This document shows positions 44,480 through 58,600 of a DNA stretch of 64,000 nucleotides, one piece after another. This DNA is from Nymphalis io (lineage: Eukaryota; Arthropoda; Insecta; Lepidoptera; Nymphalidae). How positions within the stretch are numbered: position 1 is the first letter of the stretch; each line of letters starts with the position of its first letter. A program made the translations under genes and the position numbers. The notes under the pieces were generated by a model. That model saw only the letters and a list, made by a program, of their open reading frames with translations, did no database searches and had not been told where the DNA came from. The stretch lies in the NCBI RefSeq assembly GCF_905147045.1, contig NC_065902.1, positions 2,239,377 to 2,303,376 on the forward strand, in the 5' to 3' direction.

Positions 44480-46372
44480 AGCTTGTCAAGGTATTTTAAA
44501 TTAATAAATACGTATTCTATATGTATGCTATATATATATACTTCACAGCTATGTGTGTTCCGAATCAGAGGGCGAGTAAGCCAGTGTATGTGTGTCCTGC
44601 TGCCTGAATTTTAAAGCAATACAACACAAAAAAGATCAAGCGATATACCTTGCAGTTTCAGATTTGAGCTACTTTGATTTGGGCACACTTGCAAAATGAA
44701 GTCTGTTTTTTAGTACATCGTCATCATCATCACCCTTTTCGCGTCCACTGCTGGCTCCAGTCCAGACTTTTTAATACATTGAAGATTATTTATTACTTAT
44801 TAAAATGTATAGATAAACATTAGGCCACATTACTTATATACCTATGATCCTATCCAGGCTCAAACTACCTCTATTCAAATTTCATTAGGATGAATTTAGT
44901 TGTTTAGTCGTAAAGTACTAACAAACATAACAAAAATTCACATTTATAATATAAAATTTTGATCCATTAATATTTACATAAATATTCTAATATGCAAAAC
45001 AATAATGTAATTTTGCGGCTACCATACAAAAAAAAAAAAACATTTGTTCATTTTGGTCTGTGAACTGAGTATTATCAGCATTTCACGAATTGTTTTAAAT
45101 TTTATCTAACAGCGCCATCTATTTACATATAGTTGAACTATAACCTAAAATATGGATATGTAATTAATTACGTAACTTGATAACAGATAGCGCTATTCAA
45201 TAGTTTAATAACAATGTATAATGGTAGTGATAAAATGAGAAAGAAAATCCCAAATCGATTTAATATATTTAATATTAAAATTGTATAACAATAATACTAT
45301 TAACAAAATGGATCACAAAACATCAACCTTGAAGTTACAATTACAAAATTATTAGATATGGCCATTTGAATAAGGACAGTACATTCAGTTCTTATTTACA
45401 TTAAAGTTCTTTAGGCATTATCGGAATTTTTTAAAAAAGTTGAAAGTCATCAATGATATATACATAAAATTAAATAATAAATACGTAATAATACATAAAT
45501 AATTAAAATTATTTTATAAACTGTTTATTAAAAGCCTCTAAATCTTTATTTTTTTTTTAAATTATTTAATCAACTACTTAAAATCAACTTTAATAATTAT
45601 GTAGGTTTATTATTTCTTAAATAAATACAAATTTTGTATAGACTTGAGCTGAACAATGAAATTTCATGTCAGTAGCACAAAAAGCAAAAATTTTGCATTA
45701 ATTAAAAATTGAATATTTTAACAAGAGATAAAAGGAAAATATATTTTTTATAGGAACGTGTTATTGTGTGAAAGAGATACATACTATGTACATATCTAAG
45801 TAGACTACTTATTTTATAATATTATTATATATAATTATAAATAATAAATAAAATATAATAAAGATAAGTATATAGGTCCTAAGTCCAAATATTAAAAAAA
45901 AATTACAAATAAATGGAAAAATTGCTATTTATCATAATGAATATGTCACATATTTTTAAAACTCGTGGATAAATCGTATTATGTGAAATATTATTATTTA
46001 TTTAGTTATTCTTTAAAATGCATTACCTGTTGCACAAAAAATATTATGAAAATAGAAAAAAATAACCAAATTAAAACAGTTTGACTCGGTTTCTATATAT
46101 CTACTTAAAATTCGTTTCTTCGAACTGTCAACGCACAGTAAAAACTTCTGAGTCTAGAAAGATAAAATTTGGTTCATTGTTTTTTTTTTTATAATATATA
46201 CATCCGCTTAGCTATATATCTGCTAAAATTTTCACAATTGTGTGAAATGAGTAGAGTGTTTTCACACTTAGTGTAAATTACTCGGGATGGACAGCTGGTA
46301 GGTATATAGATTGGTATATAACAGTTCTCTTATTATAATATAAATTAAGTATCATGCCTAAAAACAAAATAA
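44480..46372. other. AT-rich stretch downstream of ALP-B
   Basis: No gene is seen. A weak inverted repeat 'agcgccatct' (45111) / 'agatagcgct' (45186) may be a small MITE. The ALP-B 3'UTR occupies the right end. Confidence 0.45.
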
Positions 46373-46674
46373 CTACAAACATATTTCGCTTACTAATAAT
46401 ATCACAGCACATAAACTTAGTAAATAATACTTATTTGGTTTCATATTGAAGCCGTTGTTGGACCAGAAGGTTCTATGTTGTTTCGGCCTGCAATTTTCGT
46501 GTGGATTGTCACTCAGGCACATAGCATATGCCATCATGTGTGGTATGACGGATTGTTCGTAGCTAGACGTGAACAAATGCTGCCACGGTCCGCTCGCGTA
46601 CACAGCGACGTCCTCACCTCCGTGGGTTTCAGAGTCCAGAGGAACTAAACTTGGATATGAATAATCCAATTCAC
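46373..46674 (-). CDS. ALP-B last exon with GPI-signal tail
   Basis: It encodes ELDYSYPSLVPLDSETHGGE ... SYEQSVIPHMMAYAMCL, a polar linker and a hydrophobic C-terminus, ending in TAG at 46373-46375. The equivalent ALP-A exon is 37 codons shorter. Confidence 0.95.
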
Positions 46675-49600
46675 CTGAAATTAAAATATTTAATTTAAAT
46701 AATAATAATAGAAAAGGTTAGCCAAATGCGCGTATTATAGTGCTCAATAATCAATCATCAGTTATCAGAAGGCAATCTGATACGACCGGAAAGAGTTTGG
46801 GTAGAAGACCAACGGATTTACGTGATTTCCGAGGAATGTACAAGCTTCTAATCTAGATTCCGAACTGCTACTGAGATTCTTCGACAGAAAAACTAAATAA
46901 CTTTTTATTGGCCCAAACTGGGAATTGAATCCAGGACCAGGGTCTGCAGTCTTATATCTATGCCAATCAGGCAATATATATATATATATATTTTGTGTAA
47001 GAATGCAATTATTGCCTCTTTTATATGATGTATTCATTGTTCAATAGAAAGTACGTTGAAGCACGGTTGATTGTAATAGGGTAGTTTTTAAATTAACTGT
47101 TACATGTAAACGTGAAAAATGAAATAGGTTCTAAAATATATACGTTGGCGACCAATACCAACCCTCTTAAAAAATCCTTCTGATAATATCATTGGCGTTT
47201 GACGTTGGCTTAAAATATTGCGCAATTAAATTGGACTGTTGGTACGAGAATACTTACGATTTGAAAATTCACTATGCAAAGTCACATCAATTCTTCCTGC
47301 TTCATTAAACGACGTAGCCTTTCCATTAGCATAACTTATAGTAGTGTATGGTTTCCCATCAGCTCCTTTAGCCGTATCAACTACCCCAAGGATATCGTTA
47401 CCCCTTGATGGATAACCAGCTACTGTCATTGTGTGCGCGTGATCTGAAGATACGACAATAAGAGTGTCCTCTTCATTTGTTAGTTCTTTAGCTTTCTTAA
47501 CGGCTTTAGCATATTCAACAGTTTCGTCCAGTGCTAAATGAGCGTAGCTATCGTGATGGGCATGGTCTATTCGGCCGCCTGGAATATAAAAAATATTTTG
47601 AAATTTAATTAATTATACAAACTCTTTGGTTGCTTTACATTTACCGGACGAAAACTATAGACGAAAAAGATTACTTTTTGAATAAAGAACAGCTTATAAA
47701 TAAAATTTGTAAGCTGTTAAGCAAAATCTTTTTGTGAATGGTTTTATAAAGAAGATAATTGATAAAGAATGAAATAGAAGGTCTAATTTAAATAAATTGT
47801 AATATAACTATCATACACAATACGAATTATAGTTAAAATTTAATTGAGAATAACTTTACTTGAAAATAATACAAGAATATGATTAATATTAAAAAAAAAA
47901 ACTTTAAATAAAAAAGATTATCGCTTTGATGCGTGGATTGTTCAAAATGTATTGCTGTATATATTTATTTTGGAACATTAAAAAGTAGTTTGTTAAAATT
48001 TATTTTCGATTTTTTAAGACGCTATTGATCTACAACTATTATCTACATAAGTATGTATTTACAAAAGAAAAATAGTATATGTAGTATATAAGTTGTCTGG
48101 TTTCCATAGTACAAGCTCTGTACAAGCTTAATTTGGGATCAGATGCCTGTGTGTGAAAAATGTTCCAGGATATTATTATTCTTATTACCAATTTTATTTT
48201 TGGAATTCACATAATTTAATACACTTATTATAGAATATATTATATATTATATTCGTATAGAACAGTACTTTTTAAATATTTACCGATATTTATAAAATAT
48301 GTGATATGACGTATTTAAGCTAAACGCGTTATTGATGATATAAATAAATACGTTAAAATAAATATATTACCGTTTACGATTACAAAAATAATGACTTTTT
48401 TCATATAAAAAAGTAACTGATATCAAGGCTGAACAAATTAAACCGTCAGCTTTACCAGTCGACGAACTTAATTAATATCTTAATTATGTACATAGCGTGA
48501 CAATGATTCAGCTATATACACGCGAACTGCATTTAAAAGGTGGAACACTGGCTTAGGAATAATTTTACCTTCCCAATATTATATTCTCGTTTGACGCCCT
48601 TAAAGATATGATTCATTTACAGTCAATGCTGTCTCTTCTTCTTTCGAATATCAAATTAATGATGACAGAAAGAGAGAAAATAGTTTGTTAACTGAACATC
48701 CGCTAGACAACGTTTATTAATTAACCATACCATATATTGTAACTGCTTAGCAGTTATTTTAGTTTTATTCAATTTATATTTTCCCATTTATTACCGATCA
48801 CTTTATCCAAGTAATAAAAATCGTAATGGCAATGGTGGCAAGCTGTCTATGGACTTATATCTAAATTCGAACCTGACTATAGCTTCTAATTTAAAAGTAA
48901 ATTACATTATTTGCATGAACGCGACAGCGGAATTTGGCCGCTATTTACAATTTAGATCCCAGTACCCTACCCTCTAAAGGTTGGAGCAATTAAATTTCTG
49001 CCCGTAATTTTTACAATTTGCCCCTTATGATAGGCCTTTGATATTAACGTCGCTAGGAGGAAAGCTACATCAAAGGAAATTAGCTGTCAAGATGAACTGA
49101 TGTGTGGAAATAGTCAGATTCATTTCAATACAATTTAGTTTTAAAAAAATACGAGTATCGAGCGTATACATATTTCATGTAGAATGCATATTTTACCTTC
49201 CACAAATAGGAAGTAGCCTCTTTCGTTCCTGCTCAGCATTTTTATAGCTACTTCTACCATTTCTTCTAGGGATGGCTGGTTATTGGCCTTCAAATGATAA
49301 TCCATGTGGTCATTTTGGAACAGCCCTAGAAGATATTCAGGCAAGTCATCTGAATTAAAAACCTGAAAATTATGTTAATATATTAATGTAAGAATTACTA
49401 ATAACTGTAATAAGTGATATAATTGATTGAATGAATTTAAGAATCGTTTTAAGACACCAAACATTTTACTACATATCCTAGAAGTTCAAAAGAAATTCAA
49501 TGGTAGATTTTAGGAATTGAAGAAATTTAATTGTAAATTGGTAGTTAAAGAACATTTGTGTCCCAAAAGTTACTAAAAAAGATCCTGGGGTGTTTATTGA

Positions 49601-52600
49601 ATATATTATATAATTGTAAATAAAAAAACCGTGAATTTTATTAGCATCCTCTTTCAAGATCTAATGAATTTATATACGAAGCAATGGTAGAATTTTAACG
49701 AATGTTTAATAATTATCAAATTTTGATATAAAAATTAAGAATTTCAACTTTGGCTATGCTGATAAGCTGTTACCAAACCTACCTTCATCAGCTCACTTCT
49801 GTCTGTAACGTACTGGTGTGTGGCATTTAAATCGACTTTGTCTTCATGCCAGAGGTCGATCAAATCAATGCCATCGAGACGTTTGCCAGTACTGTTAGTT
49901 AAAGGGTTGGTAACATTTGGTGTAAATTCGCGACGCCCACCTCCCATTATTACCTGAAATGGTAAAAAAAATATTGATATTATATGATTTTTATTATTAT
50001 CGATATAATAGTAAAATCAATTAATCATAAAAAATAAATAATCAAAGCACTAAAACGAATATTATTTAATAAAATAGATTGTATTGTCAAAAGTACAATG
50101 ATCATAGAGTAACAGTCTGTATATGTCTGTATGTTTCGAGAAGGTTTTGGAGCTTATCACGCTTCCACTACTCTGCTCCAACGCGGGAAACATGTGACGA
50201 AATTGCATTCAAGTTTTCAAAATTTCAGTTAAATCGCTTATGTGAAATTGGATTTAAAATTCTAAATAAATATATAAAATAATTGCCGTGGAGTACCGGC
50301 TTAGAATAGTACTCCCCCAATCTCATCCCGTGGGTGTCGTAAGAGGCGACTGAGGGACGGGGAAAAGGGGGGATGGGCAGTAGCGTCCGCCCTCCCATAA
50401 ACATCTTACCCCCCTACTGCGCTCGCCAACACGCCTGCCCAGCGCGGTGAGTATGGGCAAACCTCTCCCTTAATGGCAGATGCGCCCAAAAAAAAGGCCC
50501 CCAGTTACCGGCAAGCCCGCTAGGCCCGACCAAGGTAGCGGTCGCGGTATCGGCAGGGCATGGGGTGCTAAGAATCACCGGTTCACGGCAGGCTACCGTA
50601 TAAAACGACTGCACATGGCAACATATAATGGACGCTCGATGAGGCTGGACCATCACCTCGCCGAATTAGAAGTAGAGTTAAGTCATATAAACTGGCATAT
50701 ACTGGGGTTATCTGAAGTCCGAAGACAGGGGGAGGACACGATAACTCTAGAGTCCGGTAACTTACTCTACTTCCGCGAAGGTGATAACCTCTCCCAGGGT
50801 GGTGTCGGTTTTCTAGTCAAAAAGGATCTCATTAGCAGCATTGTGGAAATCAGTAGTGTGTCGAACCGGGTAGCGTACCTTGTCCTAAAACTTTCCGACA
50901 GGTACTCCCTGAAGGTCGTACAGTTATATGCGCAAACTTCGACATACTCTGATGATGTGGTCGAAGCGATGTACGAGGACATCGCAAAAGCCCTCAACGA
51001 CACCTCGAAGGCCCACTACAATGTTGTTATGGGAGACTTTAATGCTAAAGTGGGAGTATAAGATAGCGGTGAATCGAAAGTCGGACCTTACGGCTTGGGC
51101 TGCAGAAATCACAGGGGGCAAATGCTGGTAAACTTTCTCGAAGCGCAGGGGCTTTTTTTGATGAATTCTTTCTTTCAAAAGAAGCCCCAGAGGAGGTGGA
51201 CCTGGCGAAGCCCCGATAACGTGACAAGGAACGAGATAGACTTTATCATTTCGAATAAAAGGCACATATTTAGAGATGTTTCAGTGATCAACAGGTTTAA
51301 TACCGGAAGTGATCACCGCTTGGTTCGAGGCACTCTAAATATCAATTTAAAAGCCGAAAGATCGAGAATGATGAGGTCTACTCTCCGACCTACCATGCTC
51401 CAAGCTGCTCAAGGCTCCGAAAAGTTCCAAATGGAACTTCAAAATCAATTCACCGCGTTGGAAACCATAAGCAGAATTGATGAGAGAACCGACACGCTGG
51501 TCAAAATACTGCAAAACACATCCCGCAAGAGTTTTCCGCCACAGAGAAGAGACAACGCACCAAAACTCTCTGCTGAGACACTCGAGCTCATGAGAAAACG
51601 ACGAGAACTACCATCGTTTTTGTCAGATAAGGCCTTAAATCGAATAATAAAAACGCTGTCGCGACGCGATCTCCGACGCTCCAATACCCGTACCATCAAG
51701 GCTGCGATTGAGCAAAATCGGGGATCGAAAGTGTTCGCTTGCAAGTTTGGGAGGCCGCGTCTGACAAAACTTAAAACTGAAAATGGTGGGGTCGTTACCT
51801 CTAGGCCTGAGATTGTCGGAGAAGTAGAGAGGTTTTATGGGCAGTTGTTCTCTTCAAGATCGGATAAACCCGTGGGAATCAGTATTGATGACCAGCGCGC
51901 CCCTCTTATGCGCCATTACTCCGAGGAGGTCCCGGTCGTTGACCAAGGCGAGATTAGGGCGGCTCTAGAACAGCTTAAAAACAACAAAGCTCCAGGAGAT
52001 GACGGAATCACAACAGAGTTGCTTAAGGCAGGCGGGACTCCGGTCCTGAAAGAGCTAGCAAGCCTCTTTAATTCCGTCATCTAACATGGCAAGAACCCGG
52101 AAACGTGGAGCGGGAGTGAGGTGGTACTGTTTTTCAAGGAAGGTGATAAAACCCTCTTGAAAACTACAGACCAATCTCCCTCCTGAGTCACGTGTATAAG
52201 CTGTTCTCAAGAGTCGTCACGTGTATAAGCTGTTCTCAAGAGTCGTCACGAACCGTCTCGCCAGACGACTTGACGAGTTCCAGCCCCCAGAGCAAGCCGG
52301 CTTTCGATCAGGCTACAGCACCGTGGACCACATCCATACTGTTCGGCAGATTGTGCAGAAGACCGAAGAGTACAATCAGCCGCTGTGTATGGCATTTGTG
52401 GACTACGAGAAAGCCTTCGACTCCATCGAAACCTGGGCAGTGCTCGACTCATTGCAGAGATGTCATATCGATTGGAGATATATCGAGGTACTGAGATGTC
52501 TGTACAACGCCGCTACAATGACTGTCCACATCCAGGACTGTAAGACGAAGGCGATCCAACTGCGCAGAGGGGTGAGACAGGGGGATGTAATATCCCCAAA

Positions 52601-55600
52601 ACTGTTCACCAACGCGTTGAAAGACGTTTTCAAAACGCTGGATTGGACATCTCACACCTTCTATTTGCCGACGATATCGTCATCATAGCAGAGTCGCTGG
52701 AACAACTCACCGAGATGCTGCGTAGCCTAGGCGAGTCTTCCCGGTGTGTCGGTCTCGGTATAAACTTGGACAAGACCAAGGTCATGTTCAATAGGCATGT
52801 CGTGCCGGGACCGATATACGTCGAGGGGAAACCTCTCGAAGTTGTTAGTGAATATACCTACCTAGGACAGCTAATACAAGTCGGTAGGAACAACTTCGAG
52901 AAGGAAGCCGATCGAAGAATTCGCTTGGGATGGGCAACATTTGGCAACCTTCGTCAAGTCCTCAAGTCGTCTATACCGCAATGTTTGAAGACGAAAGTCT
53001 TCAACCAATGCGTCTTACCTGCCATGACATACGGTGCCGAAACGTGGACACTAACTGCGGGACTAGTCCACAAATTCAAAGTCGCTCAGCGTGCTATGGA
53101 GCGAGCTATGCTCGGAGTATCGTTGAAGGATAAGATCAGAAATGAGATTATCCGGAAAAGAACCGGAGTCACCGACATAGCTTGCAAAATTAGCAGGGTG
53201 AAGTGGCAGTGGGCTGGTCACGTATGTCGTAGGACCGATGGCCGTTGGAGCAGACGAGTCCTAGAGTGGAGACCGCGAATCGGCAAGCGCAGCGTAGGGC
53301 GCCCTCCAGCCAGGTAGATCGACGACCTTAAGAAGGTGGCGGGCACCAACTGGATGCGGAAGGCGGAGGACAGGGAACTTTGGCGCACCTTGGGAGAGGC
53401 CTATGTTCAGCAGTGGACAACGATTGGCTGTTGATTGATTGATTGATTGATATAAAATAAAATAATTGTTTAGCGAGTGATTAGTTAAACAATGCTGTGT
53501 CTTCTTTCGAATATCAAATCCATAATGAGGGAAAGAGCAAAATCAGTGTTTAACTAAACAACGTAGGTAACGTTAACTAGGACCGTATATTATGTCTCAA
53601 TAAATGCGCAAGTGTGCTTGTCACATTTTGATATATTTGCATATTCAATGCAAGCAATTAACAGGACTGGTATTTTTTTAAATAACACCCCTTGAAATAA
53701 TGTTTGTCTTATCATAATGATTAATGCTATGTTATTTTGTATAGTAAATGTTACATATATGTTAATGAATAATTTTAAACGTATATAATAGAGGTACTAT
53801 TTTCTTTATATAAAAAAACAAACTATGATAAACTGCTTTATATTCGTAAATACAAGAGCTCATCAGGATTACAAAGTCACGCAGCTAATTAATGTATATA
53901 TTTATTTAGATTCCTACTTTTCATTTGAATGGAAAAAGAAAACATTTCAATTACATTGAAAATAATATGGAAAAGACAGTCTCCGGTCTCATGGTAGTTC
54001 AGCTCTGACCTGACATTATATATTGGCACTTCTTTATTTGTCATTGAAAATATAATAATTAGATGTCCGCGAGAATACTGTCACATGATGTCATAAATTG
54101 ATATACGAAATTGATCTTAATAAGTATTATGGATACACGCATCAAATTAGCGTAGAACCATTATTTCGTTTTCAACATTTAAAGAATAGGTACGATGTGA
54201 TATTTTATTAGAAAAGCACTGCTGGCTAATTATTAATAATTAAAACTATATTTCTTTCCGAGAGTTTATGTATTTATTTATTTGAAAAACATACATACGT
54301 TATAGTGATCATCTCAATGAGTACGTCTTAAGGTTTTCAAGTGGAATATTATCTTTTGACCGCGAGCACTATTTGCTTATTGAGTTATCAGTGATAACAA
54401 CTTAAATTTTTACTTTTATTATGTATTAGGGAATTAGTTACTTTAATTATCTTAATTCTTGTGTTAATTTAATTTTACAAGTTTGTAAAATCCCATACTA
54501 TAAGCAAAATAAAACTTATTTATATTCTAATAAGGTCTTATTTTGCCAATATTTGATAAGTGATAGAAAGTGTCGTGAAACAAAAATATGATTTTATGTA
54601 ATTTTCAGTTTTGTGTTTTTAAGTTGATTACTTATTAGGGTTATTAATAGTACTTAGTACTTACAGTGTATATTATTACATAGAACACTCATCCATTACT
54701 TTTATAGTTGTTAAAGTTTTCAAACGTGACAGCTGAAGGTTCATTGAAGTAACAAATCAACTAGGTATGGATTTTATAGAAAAAACAATTAATATTACAA
54801 AAAGATCTATATAATTGTGTACAGTATAATATACTTTATGTTAAGTTAGGCAGATTTATAATGAATGTTCAATTTAAAATTGATAGCTTCGTATAATTTC
54901 TTTAATATAATCTTGAAGTGATGACTGAAAAAAGCATATTTTTCTAAGACCTTACCCGTAGAATATACTTTTTTAATCGACTACTAGTTGCTCCGTGCGT
55001 TTTTACCCATGTTAAGATGGGTAATATAAAGCAAAATTGATTATTTTTATTTAATTTTGTAAGGGTAAATCCAGTTCAAATTTAGAATAAAACATTCGAA
55101 GTAAACTACATTACATTTTTAAGGTCACACCAAAAATATTTTCGAAGTCACGGAATCCTCTAATATTTTCATTATTCTGATCTATCGGTTATTGACACTA
55201 TAACTGGATATTTATTTATATTTACAAATAAAAATTATTCACAAAAATGTTTTTTTTTAAACAATTACGTTTTATTTTTATACCGTTAAGAAAAACTTTT
55301 GACGCCATGCATGCCACATATACTTCAAATATATGTATATTTGTTCTTTGAATCAGTCGCTGCAGCGCTTTACAGACGGGATTACGATATGTATTCATCA
55401 TCGTATAATAGTTAAAATAACTAAACCATATTCTTTAGAATAATTTGCGCAACGCGAAAAATAATAATACTACCGGTTGTTGTAGAGAGAAAAAATGTAG
55501 TTGTGTACGCGCGACGAAAGGGTGTGTAAGGGCCGCGTGACATAAGGGTCGACCCTTAAAGTTACTTAACGTAGCGTGTTGTTATATTCCTTACTCAATG

Positions 55601-58600
55601 AATTTTAATTTCTCAGATAAGCGTAATCTAACAAAGAAATAAAGTCTTTACTTTTAATTCCTAGAAAGAATAATAGATAATATGCATTAGCGTCGCAGAA
55701 ACATCGCAAGCTCTTAAATAAAACGTTTAAACGGTAAACCACTGATTACAATAAGGCATATTTACTGCCGAACCGAACCGAAACCGAAACAGCCTGTGAA
55801 TGTCCCACTGCTGGGCTAAAGGCCTCCTCTCCTCATTTTGAGGATCTGGCTACCTGTTTTAAATAAAAAATAAGTAAATAAAGATTCAATACTGCTTGTA
55901 AGAGCGTTCTCGGTTAGAATATATTTTTCTTTGTTGCAAAAATACGTCTCGAATGTTTTATCATCGTCAGCACAATTGACAATATATCATCTATGCAAAA
56001 TAACAGACACTATCTGTCATTACAGTTAATTAGATGTGAGAATCTCGATCGTTCGTGTATTATCCGTCTCACATGATGTTGGAATGACATTATATGTACG
56101 TATTGCTTATGTGACCAATTGTCCATTAACGCAGTAAATATAAAAAAAGTCGAGATGGCCCAGTGGTAAGAACGCGTGAATCTTAACCGATGATCGTGGG
56201 TTCAAACCCGGGCAAGCACCACTGAATTTTCATGTGCTTAATTTGTAATTATAAATCATCTCGTGCTTTACGGTGAAGAAAAACATCGTGAGGAAACCTG
56301 CATGTGTCTGATTTCACTGAAATTCTGCCACGTGTGTATTCTACCAACCGGCATTAGAGCAGCATGGTGGAATAAGATCCAAACCTTCTCCTCAAAGGGG
56401 AGAGGAGGCCTTAGTCCAGCAGTTGAACATTAACAAACTGTTACTGTATGAAAACTACCGACCGTAATTAACATTATGCTAAGCTTTATTCATGTAACAA
56501 AATCGAAATACTTTTATATAAAAAACTATACCCACATATTTATTAAACTTTTGTTATGTAATTGATAAAATAATAATACATAATATGATGTCTTTGAAGT
56601 GATAATGGATCACTCACCCTTCAAACCGAAACACTAAGTAAGTATTGCTGTTTTGCGATAGAATAGATGGGTGGGTGGTATAAATATAGGTGGTCTGGGT
56701 AAGCCCACACTGGCTGCGCAAAGCCCTACCACATTAGACTTAAGTTTAATCAGAAATATTGTGTGTCTGTCTGTACATGTGGACTCTAATGAAATAATTA
56801 AAATAATATTGTTATTGAAAATAATTATTTAAATTAATTGAATTAAATATTTAACAAATCGTATAATATGTATTTAATCTATACATAACTTGCAAATTTA
56901 CTTTAATATATACAAAATTAATATGAAACATAACATGTTAGGTTAAGATAATATTTTCAAGCTTAAGTCGTTTTGTTACGGCGCGTCGTTCACGGTAGAG
57001 AATAAATTCCGATGTAATGGTAACTTTTTGTTTTTATGTAAATTTTAACGATAGTGTTTAACGGCTGTGTGCTTCATTAAGTGTAATAATATATTTATAT
57101 GTTTAAATACATTGTATTAGTAGCTATTATATGTTATATATGACTGCCTCGTTGGTCTAGTGGCTTGATGTAAGGCCGCAGACCCGGAGGTCCTAGGTTC
57201 AATTCCCAGGTCGGGCCAATAACAAGTTTTTGGGTTTTTCTGTCAGAAAATTCTCAGTAGCAGCCTGGAGTCTGGAAGTTGGAAGATTGTACACTCCCGT
57301 GCCTCGGAAAGCACGTAAAGTCGTTGGTCCTGCGCCTGAACTCTTTCCGGTCGTTTCGGATTGCCGTCCCATCGGATGAGAGTGAGGGAAGAGAGGTGCA
57401 CTTGTGTTTGCGCACACACTCGTGCACTATAATATCTCCTGCGTAGTTGGCTAATCTCTCTAGAGTTTGGGCGCCGTGGCAAAAATCGGTCTGGAGGACG
57501 TTATTTTATATGTTATGTACTTGGTAATAAATAAAAAAATTCGATTGTACTGTTGCCATTTGTATCGCGAAACGATTGACATATCGAAATATTCCAATTT
57601 AAAATTACATATTTAACTTTTTTTTTAATTAAATGCAGTAACCGGACAGCTGCGCAATATTAGAGTAGCCAAATGGCTAATCTCAACTATCTGCTATTTT
57701 AAAACTAAATAGTCTTGATATAGTAAGAGAATTATCTTATGACACTTAAATCTTATCAATACGATTTAATATTATGATGATACACACACACACACAAAGC
57801 TACACGAGACAGTTTTTTTAATTAATAATATGTTAATGTTTAAAATTAAATAAGATTTTATATGTATTAACAATTTTGACACGTACCACATACATATCAA
57901 AATTAACGTAAAACATTTTATGTATGCTAACGGCTTTATATATAAATGTTGTTTAGCGAGGGATTAGTTAAACAATGCTGACTTCTTCTTTCGAATGTCA
58001 AATCAATAATGACAGAAAGAGGAAAATCTGTTTCGCGGTTTATATTTATAATATATATGCAACGATTATAACTAAGGCTGATATATATTTATAAACAAAT
58101 CATCAATATCACTTTATGTATATTATGTAACTTTCAGGATATTTCCCTGATATAGGGATAGAAGAATAGCGAATAGAAATAAATAAATACCTTAAATTGC
58201 CTTCCAGGATTACTTGTGATCAGCTGATACGCTATGTCCTTGCACCCTAAGCTCAGGCACTCCTCAGGAATATCAGCATCCGACTCCCAGTTCCTCTCGG
58301 ATGTGTGGGCGTACATCCCAGCCGGTGAAGCGTGGGTCACTCGAGTGGTAGTAACAAGACCTTAAGAAGTAAAGGAAATTTATTATTATGGAGGCCAGGT
58401 GTCTCGTAGAACAGTTTATCTATTGCAAGCACCAGTCTTCGCATTATTTAGCTGATATTTAAATGTTATATTATTATTCTATTCTATTCTATTATGAGGT
58501 TTCGTTATCTATTGTATAAAATTATATATCATATAATGTTTAAGGTGATAAAATAATATGAATACGAATAGATTTTCTACACTTAACTTACTTCTGATAC

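Larger units (their letters stand above)
50286..53456 (+). mobile_element. RTE-type LINE, nearly full length, inactive
   Basis: This ~3.17-kb element sits in an ALP-B intron, antisense to the gene. It starts with the GC-rich leader common to lepidopteran RTEs ('atctcatcccgtgggtgtcg', 'aagaggcgactgagg'). The endonuclease follows at 50618-51300 (MATYNGRSMR, LSEVRRQGED, VMGDFNAKVG, SDHRLVRG), then the RT at 51900-53317 (APGDDGITTELLKAGG, FVDYEKAFDSIETWAVL, GVRQGDVISPKLF, FADDIVI, WAGHVCRRTDGRWSR). It ends in (TTGA)n, typical of RTE tails. Defects are TAA at 51059-51061, TAA at 52082-52084, a frameshift near 52160, a 29-bp tandem duplication at 52189-52246, a deletion just before FADD near 52650 and TAG at 53315-53317. 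A 12-bp duplication 'ataaaataattg' brackets it. Confidence 0.88.

Noticed and set aside
45100..45200. Inverted 'agcgccatct' pair as a MITE
   Set aside because: One mismatch in ten bases and only one copy seen; too weak to call.
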